In this document: positions 32,035 to 40,143 of the stretch, in pieces
Position numbering within the stretch: position 1 is the first letter of the stretch
Layout: every line of letters starts with the position of its first letter
Source of the DNA: Lentilactobacillus laojiaonis
GTDB taxonomy: Bacteria; Bacillota; Bacilli; Lactobacillales; Lactobacillaceae
Reading direction: 5' to 3'
Length of the DNA: 64,000 nt
Assembly: GCF_020616595.1 (NCBI RefSeq)
Contig: NZ_CP085278.1
Span: forward strand, 682,001 to 746,000
Translations under genes and position numbers: made by a program
Notes under the pieces: model-generated
Told to the model about the DNA's origin: nothing
Seen by the model: only the letters and a program-made list of their open reading frames with translations
The model's database searches: none

Positions 32035-32790
32035 CTATTTATTTTTTAATCCACCAAAGCGTCGATTTCTTGATTGATATTCCAAAATTAGATTTAAAAA
32101 ACTATTCTTAGTTATATCAGGCCATAAGATATCCGTGAATATAAACTCGCTATAAGCAATTTGCCATAACAAAAAGTTAGAAATGCGTTCTTCACCACTA
32201 GTTCTAATAACCACATCAGGATCTGATAGTTCTTCTAAATACCCAGTCATTAGATTTGCATCAATAATTTTTTCGTCAATTTCACTAGGTAATAGTTGGT
32301 TATCTTTGACTTGTTGAGAAATCTTTTTAACTGCATCAGTGATTTCCATCCGACTACCATAATTGAGCGCAAAATTTAAAATCATTCCTGTACAGTGACT
32401 AGTTTTAGATACCGCATCATCAACAGCTTTTTTTGTACTTGCTGGTAATTGATCAATTAATCCCATAACTCTAACCGAAACATTATTTTCAATTAATTTA
32501 GGTACAAATTTATCAAAGAATTTTTCGGGTAAGCTCATTATGTAATTAACTTCATCTTCAGGACGCTTCCAATTTTCAGTCGAGAATGCATATAATGTTA
32601 GGACCTTAACTCCAATCTCACTAGCAGCAATGGTTACATCCTCTACTACATTCATACCTTTTTTATGGCCGGCAATTCTTGGCAAATGTCGTTTTTGAGC
32701 CCAACGACCGTTACCATCCATAATAATGGCGACATGCTTAGGAACATTGTTAACATCTAGAGAAATTGATTCTTTAGAATTTAAAAACAT
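32035..32790 (-). CDS. uppS: Undecaprenyl diphosphate synthase
   Basis: Adds eight isopentenyl units to farnesyl diphosphate, making the lipid carrier for cell-wall synthesis. The 251-aa protein has the catalytic Asp in AIIMDGNGRWAQKR, LTLYAFSTENWKRP, and the C-terminal DVVIRTSGEERISNFLLWQ with SEFIF. It heads the uppS-cdsA-rseP-proS run and relies on isoprenoid units from the mevalonate pathway (mvaS is at 41298-42476). Confidence 0.98.
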   Translation of the reverse strand: MFLNSKESISLDVNNVPKHVAIIMDGNGRWAQKRHLPRIAGHKKGMNVVEDVTIAASEIGVKVLTLYAFSTENWKRPEDEVNYIMSLPEKFFDKFVPKLIENNVSVRVMGLIDQLPASTKKAVDDAVSKTSHCTGMILNFALNYGSRMEITDAVKKISQQVKDNQLLPSEIDEKIIDANLMTGYLEELSDPDVVIRTSGEERISNFLLWQIAYSEFIFTDILWPDITKNSFLNLILEYQSRNRRFGGLKNK

Positions 32791-32809
32791 TTTTTCACCT
32801 TCTCATGTT

Positions 32810-32841
32810 AAAAAATAAAGGATGAGGTTTTAAACTCATCC
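32810..32841 (-). terminator. Terminator after the 138-aa gene, upstream of uppS
   Basis: GGATGAG and CTCATCC with an 8-nt AT-rich loop; on the minus strand TTTATTTTTT follows. It separates the pyrH-frr-138-aa group from uppS. Confidence 0.8.
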
Positions 32842-32864
32842 CTAATAACGAACAATTCTAAACC

Positions 32865-33281
32865 TTAGTTTTTTTCTACCATTCGCCATTGACCACGATT
32901 GGCTTCAACTAATGTATTAAAATATTTTAATAATTGGTTTGCATCTTCAGGGCTAACTTCACCTAACATATTTAGCCCTTCACCAGTAGTCATTGGTTCT
33001 GATAAATCAGTAATTTCATTACCATTTTCAATAGTTGCAGTTGAAAATGCAATTACCCAGTCAGATTCAATCAATGGTGAAACAATAAAAAATAAATTAA
33101 AATTATCTGCAATATAAGCGGGCATCGTAAACAAATTATCTTGAATTTCTTGTAACGAATTACCACCGTAGTTTAAGATACTTAAATTTCTATCATTTAA
33201 TGGTTCGTTTAGTTTAAAAAGCATTTTAGAAAATTCTTCTGATCCTGGTACTACCTCGAAATTTTCATTTTCATTTGCCAT
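32865..33281 (-). CDS. Uncharacterised 138-aa protein between frr and uppS
   Basis: I do not recognise the family. I start it at 33281 (MANENENFEVVPGSEEF) because AAAGGAGA lies 8 nt upstream; a longer frame would run into frr. The protein is acidic and soluble, with no signal or membrane helix. Features include the segment NEPLNDRNLSILNYGGNSLQ and a C-terminal helix SPEDANQLLKYFNTLVEANR, followed by GQWRMVEKN. It looks like a compact alpha/beta domain. It is co-directional with frr (13 nt apart) and ends in a terminator, so it is likely the last gene of the pyrH-frr unit. Confidence 0.75.
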   Translation of the reverse strand: MANENENFEVVPGSEEFSKMLFKLNEPLNDRNLSILNYGGNSLQEIQDNLFTMPAYIADNFNLFFIVSPLIESDWVIAFSTATIENGNEITDLSEPMTTGEGLNMLGEVSPEDANQLLKYFNTLVEANRGQWRMVEKN

Positions 33282-33294
33282 ACTAAAATCTCCT

Positions 33295-33858
33295 TTAGTC
33301 GTTGATAATTTCAGCTTCTTTATCAGCAACTTGTTTATCAACATTCTTAATTGAAGCATCAGTTACTTTTTGAATTTTTTCCTCAGCATCATGTAATTGA
33401 TCATCAGTTAATTCATCATTTTTATTACTCTTTTTAACAGAATCCATAGCATCACGACGAATATTACGAATGGCTACTTTACTTCTTTCACCAGATGCCT
33501 TAACTTGTTTAGCAATTTCCTTACGTCTTTCCTCTGTTAAAACTGGAACAACTAATCTAATAGCCGATCCATCATTTGCCGGGTTTAAACCTAAATCAGC
33601 TTCATAAATTCCTTTTTCAATATCTTCTAAAGCAGTTTTATCGTACGGTGTCACTAAGATCACACGAGCTTCCGGAATAGTAATTGATGCAATCTGAGTT
33701 AACGGAGTAGGAACCCCATAGTAATTGACCATTACTCGGTTTAATAAACTTGCATTTGCTCGTCCAGCACGAATTCCACCTAGGTCGCGATTCAATGCCT
33801 CTTCTGCTTTTTTCATTCTTTCTTTAGCATCATTTATAATAGTTTCTGATTGTGCCAT
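33295..33858 (-). CDS. frr: Ribosome recycling factor
   Basis: Splits post-termination ribosomes together with EF-G. The 187-aa protein has the usual two-domain form; the N terminus has [15 protein letters not shown] and [18 protein letters not shown], and the C terminus ends in the long helix with [20 protein letters not shown]. It starts 2 nt after pyrH, the standard pyrH-frr pair. Confidence 0.98.
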   Translation of the reverse strand: MAQSETIINDAKERMKKAEEALNRDLGGIRAGRANASLLNRVMVNYYGVPTPLTQIASITIPEARVILVTPYDKTALEDIEKGIYEADLGLNPANDGSAIRLVVPVLTEERRKEIAKQVKASGERSKVAIRNIRRDAMDSVKKSNKNDELTDDQLHDAEEKIQKVTDASIKNVDKQVADKEAEIIND

Positions 33859-33860
33859 AA

Positions 33861-34583
33861 TTACTTCTCCTCAACAGTTGTTCCGATAGTATCACCAGTT
33901 ACAACCTTTTTAATATTACCAGCTTCATTTAAATTAAATACTACTAATGGAATTTTATTATCCATTGATAATGAACTAGCGGTTGAGTCCATTACTTTAA
34001 GTCCTTTATTCAAAATATCCATATAAGTTAATTTATCATACTTAACTGCATCTTCATTAGTTCTAGGATCTGCTGAGTAAATTCCATCGACTCCATTTTT
34101 GGCCATTAAGATTGCATCCGCTCCAATTTCAGCTGCTCTTAATGCTGCCGCAGTATCAGTTGAGAAGTATGGATTACCAGTTCCACCAGCAAAAATTACT
34201 ACACGACCTTTTTCTAAGTGTCGTACGGCTTTTCTTCTAATGTAAGGTTCAGCTATTTGACGCATCTCAATAGAAGTTTGGACCCTTGTTGGAACTCCTA
34301 ATGATTCTAAGATATCTTGTAAAGCTAAACTATTCATAATAGTTCCTAACATACCAATATAATCTGCTTGGGCACGTTCCATTCCCATTTCAGCACCGGC
34401 TTCTCCACGCCACATATTACCGCCACCGACGATTATACCAATTTGGATGCCTAGATCATAAATGTTTTTAATTTCTTGGGCAACATCTTTGATAACCGGC
34501 GGATTTATACCATTTCCGCGATCACCAGCTAATGCTTCACCACTTAATTTTAAAATAATTCGATTATATTTTATGTTGGCCAT
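33861..34583 (-). CDS. pyrH: UMP kinase
   Basis: Phosphorylates UMP to UDP in pyrimidine nucleotide synthesis. The 240-aa length is typical. [17 protein letters not shown] is the N-terminal phosphate loop, [13 protein letters not shown] and [20 protein letters not shown] are further amino-acid-kinase-family motifs, and [12 protein letters not shown] is near the nucleotide site. The ATG follows an AGGAGG 7 nt upstream. It follows the tsf terminator, so it likely has its own promoter in the 100-bp gap (a TTGTTG and TAAAAT pair 18 bp apart is visible). Confidence 0.98.
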   Translation of the reverse strand: MANIKYNRIILKLSGEALAGDRGNGINPPVIKDVAQEIKNIYDLGIQIGIIVGGGNMWRGEAGAEMGMERAQADYIGMLGTIMNSLALQDILESLGVPTRVQTSIEMRQIAEPYIRRKAVRHLEKGRVVIFAGGTGNPYFSTDTAAALRAAEIGADAILMAKNGVDGIYSADPRTNEDAVKYDKLTYMDILNKGLKVMDSTASSLSMDNKIPLVVFNLNEAGNIKKVVTGDTIGTTVEEK

Positions 34584-34681
34584 TGTACTGCCTCCTACAA
34601 TTCATGTAATTAGTCAGATCTAATTTTATCATATATTGCGCCACATCAACAATAATTCTTATAACTTTGAAATCTCTTAAC

Positions 34682-34724
34682 AAAAAATAGGGATTGTCCA
34701 ATTACAATTGGACAATCCCTATTT
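34682..34724. terminator. Strong terminator after tsf
   Basis: AAATAGGGATTGTCCAATT and AATTGGACAATCCCTATTT form 19 perfect pairs with a 2-3-nt loop, U-rich on both strands. Confidence 0.93.
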
Positions 34725-34734
34725 AAATTAAAAA

Positions 34735-35610
34735 TTATTTTAATTGGCTACGAACTTCATCTTCGAAACTCTTAGCAACTTTTTCAATACCTTCACCAAC
34801 TTCATAGCGAACAAAACTCTTAATAGTTCCATTCTTTGAAGCAACGTATTGACCAACAGTTTGGTCTGGATCTTTTACAAATGGTTGGTCTACTAAGCAG
34901 ATTTCTGCTAAGTATTTGTGCATACGGCCGTCTACCATTTTTTCAACGATATTAGCAGGTTTGCCTTCTTTTAGAGCTTCTTGAGTAAGACGTTCTTTTT
35001 CTTCAGCTAAACGATCACTAGAAATTTGGTCTTTGTCCAAGAATTCTGGGTTAGTTGCGGCAACGTGCATTGCAACATCTTTAGCGGTAGCTTCATCAGC
35101 ACCTTCAACAACAACTAAAGCAGCAATTAAACCACCATTGTGTAAATAGAAACCAAAGTTTTGGTTATCATCTTTGTTAACTACTTCGAAACGACGTAGA
35201 GAAACTTTTTCACCAGTAATTTGGGTTGTTTCAATAATTGCATCGTTAATAGTACCTTTTGGAGTTGGTAATGCTAAAGCACCTTCCATTGAGTTAGGTT
35301 TCTTAATAGCAATTACATCAGTAACCATATCAACTAAGTCATTAAATGTATCATTAGTTGAAACGAAGTCAGTTTCAGAGTTAATTTCAACAATTGCTGC
35401 ATCGTTATTATGAACAGCAACTTGTGCTAAACCGTTAGCAGCAACATTACCATCTTTTTTAGCAGCTTTTGCAATACCTTTTTCACGTAAAAATGCAATA
35501 GCTTTATCAAAGTCACCATCAGCAGCAACTAAAGCTTTTTTAGCATCCATCATACCAACACTAGTTTTTTCACGTAATTCTTTAACTTGAGATGCAGAAA
35601 TATTTGCCAT
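34735..35610 (-). CDS. tsf: Elongation factor Ts
   Basis: Nucleotide exchange factor for EF-Tu. The 291-aa protein starts ANISASQVKELREKTSVGMM with the UBA-like domain and includes the EF-Tu-interacting core (VEINSETDFVSTND) and KPANIVEKMVDGRMHKYLAE. It follows rpsB by about 100 bp, with a hairpin in between. Confidence 0.98.
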   Translation of the reverse strand: MANISASQVKELREKTSVGMMDAKKALVAADGDFDKAIAFLREKGIAKAAKKDGNVAANGLAQVAVHNNDAAIVEINSETDFVSTNDTFNDLVDMVTDVIAIKKPNSMEGALALPTPKGTINDAIIETTQITGEKVSLRRFEVVNKDDNQNFGFYLHNGGLIAALVVVEGADEATAKDVAMHVAATNPEFLDKDQISSDRLAEEKERLTQEALKEGKPANIVEKMVDGRMHKYLAEICLVDQPFVKDPDQTVGQYVASKNGTIKSFVRYEVGEGIEKVAKSFEDEVRSQLK

Positions 35611-35631
35611 AATTATGGCCTCCTTAATTAT

Positions 35632-35685
35632 AATAAAAGCTGACTTAATTTAAGGCCAATACGGTCCTCTAAATTTGAGTCAGCC
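35632..35685 (-). terminator. Long hairpin between rpsB and tsf
   Basis: GCTGACT plus AAATTTA pair with TAAATT and AGTCAGC around an inner GG/CC stem; TTTTATT follows on the minus strand. A partial terminator here would lower tsf relative to rpsB, as is known for rpsB-tsf operons elsewhere. Confidence 0.7.
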
Positions 35686-35707
35686 TAAATGCTAATAATT
35701 ATTTTTA

Positions 35708-36472
35708 TTAGTCGTTGTTTTCAACAACTTCTTCAATTGAATCGTTTTTGCTATCTTCTGCAACGAATGATTCTTCGTTTACATCATCTTCACCTTGGCG
35801 GCCTTCGATAATAGCATCAGCCATTTTTGCAGTAATTAAACGAACTGCACGAATAGCATCATCGTTTGATGGGATAATAACATCAATTTGGTCTGGGTCT
35901 GAGTTAGTATCAACCATAGCAACGATAGGAATGTTTAATTTTTGTGCTTCACTAACAGCAATTTGTTCTTTACGTGGGTCAACAACGAACATAACGTCTG
36001 GGATACGTGGCATATCTTCAATACCACCCAAGAAACGTTCTAATTTTTGTTGTTGTTTAATTAGTAATGAAACTTCTTTCTTTGGAAGACGATCAAAAGT
36101 TCCATCAGTAGCCATTGCTTTAAGTTCTTTAAGGCGACGTACACGTGATTGGATAGTATTCCAGTTAGTTAAAGTTCCACCTAACCAACGGTGGTTTACA
36201 TAAAATTGGCCTGCACGAGTTGCTTCTTCAGCAATTGCGTCTTGGGCTTGTTTTTTAGTACCAACGAATAAGAAAATTGAATCTTTTGATGCTTCATCTT
36301 TTACATAGTTGTAAGCAACATCAATTAATTTAACAGTTTTTTGTAAATCAATGATGTAGATACCATTACGTTCAGTAAAGATGAATTGTTTCATTTTTGG
36401 ATTCCAGCGACGAGTTTGGTGACCAAAGTGTACACCAGCTTCCAATAATTGTTTCATAGAAATAACAGCCAT
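35708..36472 (-). CDS. rpsB: 30S ribosomal protein S2
   Basis: Structural protein of the small subunit. I start it at 36472 ([20 protein letters not shown]), with GGAGG 6-10 nt upstream; a longer frame reaching 36511 has no fitting ribosome site. The 254-aa protein has [32 protein letters not shown] and a 30-residue acidic tail. It precedes tsf and is preceded by a structured leader and a good promoter. Confidence 0.97.
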   Translation of the reverse strand: MAVISMKQLLEAGVHFGHQTRRWNPKMKQFIFTERNGIYIIDLQKTVKLIDVAYNYVKDEASKDSIFLFVGTKKQAQDAIAEEATRAGQFYVNHRWLGGTLTNWNTIQSRVRRLKELKAMATDGTFDRLPKKEVSLLIKQQQKLERFLGGIEDMPRIPDVMFVVDPRKEQIAVSEAQKLNIPIVAMVDTNSDPDQIDVIIPSNDDAIRAVRLITAKMADAIIEGRQGEDDVNEESFVAEDSKNDSIEEVVENND

Positions 36473-36573
36473 TATATAGCCTCCATTTGTTTTTTCCTCC
36501 CTAGTGATCAACTACCTCAATAACCATACTGGCAACTGTTAAGATAATCACACTAGGTGTGTATTTCAATACT
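36473..36573 (-). promoter_or_regulatory. Structured 5' leader of rpsB, possible S2 autoregulatory element
   Basis: About 100 nt separate the predicted transcription start from the rpsB ATG. CCTAGTG near the 5' end (about 36551-36557) can pair with CACTAGG (36500-36506), enclosing a small CCA-GTA-TGG hairpin and other partial pairings; the closing arm is directly followed by GAGG. Such a fold near the ribosome site suggests translational feedback. I know of no named family that this matches. Confidence 0.4.
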
Positions 36574-36579
36574 TATAAA

Positions 36580-36608
36580 AGTATATCTAAGTTTCATTAA
36601 TATCGCAA
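36580..36608 (-). promoter_or_regulatory. Sigma-A promoter of rpsB-tsf
   Basis: Minus-strand TTGCGA (36603-36608), 17-bp spacer, TATACT (36580-36585). It lies 8 bp past the end of the D-lactate dehydrogenase gene. Confidence 0.75.
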
Positions 36609-36616
36609 GCATAAAT

Positions 36617-37615
36617 TTATAGTTCAACTAATTTGTCAGATGTACCACTTTCAATCAGATCTTTGTTGGCATTCATGGCAAAATATACCATATTTCGCAC
36701 TGCCTTTTTAGTATAAAAAGCGATATGAGGACTTACTAAGACATTGTCTCGACGCATTAAATTTTTTAAGCGTTCATCTGGAATTGCTTCAAAATTATCA
36801 AATTCGTTATTAAATACGCCAACTTCGTTTTCATAAACATCTAAAGCTGCTCCTCTAACTTTACCGTTATCAAGTGCTTTTATTAGAGCATCTGTATCAA
36901 TTAAATCACCACGAGCGGGATTTAAAATAATTACATCATCTTTCATTTGATTAATAGAATTTTCGTTTATCATATGGAAATTTTCCTTAGTAGCTGGAGC
37001 ATGTAAAGAAATTACATCAGATTGATTAAATAATTCTTGAGGAGTATCAACATAAATACCTTGTTTATCGAGCTCAGGATTACGATAAATATCGTATGCA
37101 ATAACTTTGGCACCAAATCCTTGATAAATTTTTATGGCTGCTCGACCAATTCTACCGGTAGCATAAACACCAACAGTTTTTTGATTTAGTTCATCAGCAA
37201 TGTCTGGTGCCCATCTCAAATCTCCTTGAGCTTGTTTTCTATCAAACGTATTCGTATTTCTCAATAAACGTAATAACTGAGTAACTGTGAATTCAGCTAT
37301 AGCTTCTGGAGAGTAAGCTGGTACGTTAGTAACTTTTATATCATTTCGTTTAGCCGCTGCTACATCGATATTATCAACACCAACATTTCTCAATGATAAA
37401 TTTTTAACACCTAATTCACCTAATGTATCTAACACCTTTGCTGTATAGGGCATTTGTTGATAGGCAACCACCCCGTCAGCACCTGCAGCTTGTTTAGCAG
37501 TGTTTTCATCAAGTAATTCTGCAGTTGATTCAACTGTTACATTTGTATTTTCACTAATCCATTGATCTAAAAATGGTTTTTCATCATCACGAATTCCATA
37601 GGCCATTATTTTCAT
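36617..37615 (-). CDS. ldhD: D-lactate dehydrogenase (D-2-hydroxyacid dehydrogenase family)
   Basis: Reduces pyruvate to D-lactate with NADH, regenerating NAD+ in fermentation. I start it at 37615 (MKIMAYGIRDDEKPF) with GGAGAG upstream, giving 332 aa, the usual length. The Rossmann motif is VGVYATGRIGRAAIKIYQGF. Catalytic Arg lies in NPARGDLIDTDAL, Glu in DVYENEVGVF and His in LVSPHIAFYT. The family also contains D-hydroxyisocaproate dehydrogenases, but the match in length and active site favours lactate. No terminator is seen before the rpsB promoter just downstream. Confidence 0.9.
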   Translation of the reverse strand: MKIMAYGIRDDEKPFLDQWISENTNVTVESTAELLDENTAKQAAGADGVVAYQQMPYTAKVLDTLGELGVKNLSLRNVGVDNIDVAAAKRNDIKVTNVPAYSPEAIAEFTVTQLLRLLRNTNTFDRKQAQGDLRWAPDIADELNQKTVGVYATGRIGRAAIKIYQGFGAKVIAYDIYRNPELDKQGIYVDTPQELFNQSDVISLHAPATKENFHMINENSINQMKDDVIILNPARGDLIDTDALIKALDNGKVRGAALDVYENEVGVFNNEFDNFEAIPDERLKNLMRRDNVLVSPHIAFYTKKAVRNMVYFAMNANKDLIESGTSDKLVEL

Positions 37616-37649
37616 AATCAAACTCTCCAATCATTAATATTAAATACCA

Positions 37650-37922
37650 TTATAAATAAATTTTCCTTTTAGATAGATATTTAATCTTATTTTTTCTTGT
37701 TAGTTTTTTAAACTGGTATTCAGCATGCATTGCATCATGTTTATTATCAAATTCTTCAAAATACAATAAGCGCTTAGGTGGATGTGACTTAGTGTATTTA
37801 GCACCCTTTTTATCAACATGTTGCTGATATCTTCTAAATACATCTAAACTATATCCAGTATATAAAGAACCATCCATACATTCAATAACATACATGTAAT
37901 GCTTAGAAATTTTATTCTCCAT
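37650..37922 (-). CDS. GIY-YIG domain protein (YazA/UPF0213 family)
   Basis: A 90-aa single-domain GIY-YIG protein. The motif appears as YMYVIECMDGSLYTGYSLDV, followed by RRYQQHVDKKGAKYTKSHPP with the conserved Arg and Lys, and a Glu in HAEYQFKKLTRKNKIKYL. Relatives next to trmN6-like genes in Bacillota are often annotated as putative endonucleases; the cellular role is unknown. It overlaps the methyltransferase stop by 11 bp, so the two are translationally linked. Confidence 0.9.
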   Translation of the reverse strand: MENKISKHYMYVIECMDGSLYTGYSLDVFRRYQQHVDKKGAKYTKSHPPKRLLYFEEFDNKHDAMHAEYQFKKLTRKNKIKYLSKRKIYL

Positions 37923-38658
37923 AAATTAAACCATTTACATAGTCTGTATAGGATCCATTATCGTAAACAACAATTTCAGGAAGGATTTTTAATCCATTCA
38001 TTTTTCCATCTTTAATTGCTTCTACCAATACCATATTGGCATTTTTTCCTTGCTGTGGATACACAAACTTAATCTGTTTAGGTTCCAAATGATATTTGCG
38101 CATATTTATAAGCAAATCTGATAAACGATCAGGGCGAAATACTACATACATTTTTCCATTAGTTTTTAGCATACTAGATGAAATCATCATGATCTTGTCT
38201 AAATTAGTTTTTATTTCATGCCTAGCAATTGCCATATACTCATTGTCATTCTTTTTACTTGTATCATAATTTAAAAAGTAAGGCGGGTTACAGGTAATCA
38301 CATCAACCGAATCCTTTTTTATGTAATCCAAAGATTTACTTAAATCATCATTAATTACGTTAAATTGATTCTCTAAGCCGTTTAATTTTATACTACGATT
38401 AGCCATATCCGCTAAGCGAGGTTGAATTTCTATTTCGGTTATTTGTGCAGCGGTTTTCTGGCTTAAAAATAGCCCAACTGCTCCATTTCCAGCACATAGA
38501 TCAACAATTTTCTTAATTCTTTTTGAACTAACTTTGGTGAAATCAGCTAGTAATACTGCATCTAATGAAAATGAAAACACTTCAGTACTTTGAATGATTT
38601 TAACGTTGTTACTATATAGTTGATCAATTTTTTCATTTTTTAATAAATCAATATTCAT
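37912..38658 (-). CDS. tRNA1(Val) A37 N6-methyltransferase-like protein (TrmN6/YabB)
   Basis: A class I SAM-dependent methyltransferase, 248 aa. The SAM loop is VDLCAGNGAVGLFLSQK and the adenine-N6 catalytic motif is NPPYF (in VITCNPPYFLNYDTSKK). The family methylates A37 of tRNA-Val1 in E. coli; the Bacillota relative YabB is assigned by homology. It pairs with the GIY-YIG gene as yabB-yazA does in Bacillus. It is divergent from plsC. Confidence 0.9.
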   Translation of the reverse strand: MNIDLLKNEKIDQLYSNNVKIIQSTEVFSFSLDAVLLADFTKVSSKRIKKIVDLCAGNGAVGLFLSQKTAAQITEIEIQPRLADMANRSIKLNGLENQFNVINDDLSKSLDYIKKDSVDVITCNPPYFLNYDTSKKNDNEYMAIARHEIKTNLDKIMMISSSMLKTNGKMYVVFRPDRLSDLLINMRKYHLEPKQIKFVYPQQGKNANMVLVEAIKDGKMNGLKILPEIVVYDNGSYTDYVNGLIYGE

Positions 38659-38684
38659 AATTTCTACCTTTATTTACTCTTTAA

Positions 38685-38712
38685 TTAACTTGCCAAATCC
38701 TATCATTATAAT
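38685..38712 (+). promoter_or_regulatory. Sigma-A promoter of plsC
   Basis: TTAACT (38685-38690), 16-bp spacer, TATAAT (38707-38712), about 40 bp before the plsC start. Confidence 0.6.
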
Positions 38713-38751
38713 GTAACATTATCAAATACCAATTAAAAAGAAGGAATTTGT

Positions 38752-39372
38752 ATGTTTTACTCATTTGCTAGAGTAATTGTAAGAATGATTGTTTTTATTA
38801 TAAATGGTAATTCACACTATTTAAATAAAGAAAAGTTACCCAAAGGAAATTACATTTTGGTTGGTCCACACCGAACTTGGTTTGATCCAATTTACTATGC
38901 TTTGGCAGCTAGTCCTAAGAAATTTAGTTTTATGGCCAAAAAAGAGCTATTTAAAAACCCTATTTTGCGATGGATCTTAGTCAACGCTAACGCTTTTCCT
39001 GTTGATCGAGATCATCCAGGTCCATCCGCAATTAAAACTCCTGTTAAAACATTAAAAAAGACCGACTTATCCTTGATTATGTTTCCATCTGGTACTAGAC
39101 ATTCTAGTGAATTAAAGGGTGGAGCTAATTTAATAGCACAACTTTCTAAAGTTCCATTAGTGCCTACTGTTTATCAAGGTCCTTTAACTTTTAAGAAGCT
39201 ATTGAGTAGAAAACCGGTCTATGTTGCGTTTGGTGACCCTATTTATGTTGACCGTAAACGTAAATTAGACGATACATATCAACAAGAACTAGAGCAACAA
39301 ATGCAAGCTGCTTTTGATAAATTAGATAAGTCAGTGAATCCTGATTTTAAATATGAAGATGTTTCAAAATAA
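38752..39372 (+). CDS. plsC: 1-acyl-sn-glycerol-3-phosphate acyltransferase
   Basis: Adds the second acyl chain to lysophosphatidic acid, making phosphatidic acid (the substrate of CdsA). The 206-aa protein has an N-terminal hydrophobic helix, the catalytic HX4D box HRTWFD (H40, D45) and MFPSGTRHSSEL, a variant of the usual FPEGTR with Ser for Glu. It is a single gene with a good promoter and AAGGA ribosome site, closed by a terminator. Confidence 0.93.
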   Translation: MFYSFARVIVRMIVFIINGNSHYLNKEKLPKGNYILVGPHRTWFDPIYYALAASPKKFSFMAKKELFKNPILRWILVNANAFPVDRDHPGPSAIKTPVKTLKKTDLSLIMFPSGTRHSSELKGGANLIAQLSKVPLVPTVYQGPLTFKKLLSRKPVYVAFGDPIYVDRKRKLDDTYQQELEQQMQAAFDKLDKSVNPDFKYEDVSK

Positions 39373-39402
39373 AAAGGTATCCCAAAGGGATACCTTTTTA
39401 TT
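39370..39402. terminator. Bidirectional terminator between plsC and yneF
   Basis: AAAAAGGTATCCC, AAA loop, GGGATACCTTTTT: perfect stem with T-runs on both sides. Confidence 0.93.
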
Positions 39403-39410
39403 TTGAAAAT

Positions 39411-39638
39411 TTATTTTTTACGCTTTGATTGATTTTTCATTGTATTCATCATTTGATTAAGCTTCTTTTGAGATGGTTTTTGCCCCATTTGAAGCATCAT
39501 TTGACGTAATTGGTTTTCATCAATCGGTGGATTATCTTGAATATATTTTTCCATATATTTTCTTGCCCAGAAAAATCCGCCAAAAAGTCCTAGGACTAAA
39601 GCTAAAATAACTATTAAAATCCAAATCCAAGTTGCCAA
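39411..39638 (-). CDS. yneF: YneF family membrane protein (UPF0154)
   Basis: A 75-aa protein with one N-terminal membrane helix (about residues 3-26; [20 protein letters not shown]) then a basic cytoplasmic part with [20 protein letters not shown], the UPF0154 signature. The function is unknown. Together with the next gene and lexA it matches the Bacillus lexA-ynzC-yneF neighbourhood. Confidence 0.95.
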   Translation of the reverse strand: MATWIWILIVILALVLGLFGGFFWARKYMEKYIQDNPPIDENQLRQMMLQMGQKPSQKKLNQMMNTMKNQSKRKK

Positions 39639-39722
39639 TTATTCGGCCTCCCTTGTACATTATCATTAATTAATTTTACACAATATACAAGGAAAATAAA
39701 AGAACAATTAAAAAAACAATTA

Positions 39723-39995
39723 CTAATCGTCTCTTAAACCTTTTTTTCTTTGAATATTTTTAACTTTTTCAGAAGTTATTTCTTTTCCATTCTTATCATA
39801 CATTTTGATCATTTCAACTTGTGTCTTAAAGTTTTCTCTAAAACGAGCAAGATATTTTTTTCTTAGGTCGCCCTGTTCAATTTTTTCTAACTCAGTTAGC
39901 CCTTCAGCTTTTGCTTTATGAGCTAATTCGTTTATTCTAGGAACGATTTCTTTCATGACACTATCTTCTATTTGATCAATTTTTTTATCAGTCAT
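39723..39995 (-). CDS. DUF896 / YnzC family protein
   Basis: A 90-aa soluble basic protein. The family pattern is RINELAHKAKAEGLTELEKI followed by RKKYLARFRENFKTQVEMIK, which is characteristic of DUF896. Function unknown; Bacillus YnzC is a small helical protein of the SOS-linked region. It is divergent from lexA across a 148-bp gap that holds the LexA box, so it could be SOS-controlled as well. Confidence 0.93.
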   Translation of the reverse strand: MTDKKIDQIEDSVMKEIVPRINELAHKAKAEGLTELEKIEQGDLRKKYLARFRENFKTQVEMIKMYDKNGKEITSEKVKNIQRKKGLRDD

Positions 39996-40067
39996 AATTT
40001 TCTCCTCAAAGTTAATTTATAAATATTATAACAAATAATATTATTATATAAACATCTCAATTACTAA

Positions 40068-40081
40068 CGAACGCACGTTTG
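40068..40081. promoter_or_regulatory. LexA (DinR) operator
   Basis: CGAACGCACGTTTG matches the gram-positive LexA box CGAACRNRYGTTYC at 13 of 14 positions. It overlaps the -35 of lexA. Confidence 0.9.
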
Positions 40082-40107
40082 CAAACCCTTATCTGATATG
40101 ATATTCT
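40079..40107 (+). promoter_or_regulatory. Promoter of lexA
   Basis: TTGCAA (40079-40084), 17-bp spacer, TATTCT (40102-40107) preceded by TG one base upstream (extended -10). LexA bound at 40068-40081 would block it. Confidence 0.7.
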
Positions 40108-40143
40108 AAATTATAATAAATTTCCATTAATGAGGTTATTAAA

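Noticed and set aside
35715-36203. Plus-strand 162-aa frame opposite rpsB
   Set aside because: Antisense to the conserved S2 gene, no ribosome site or promoter; composition follows from the complement of S2 codons.
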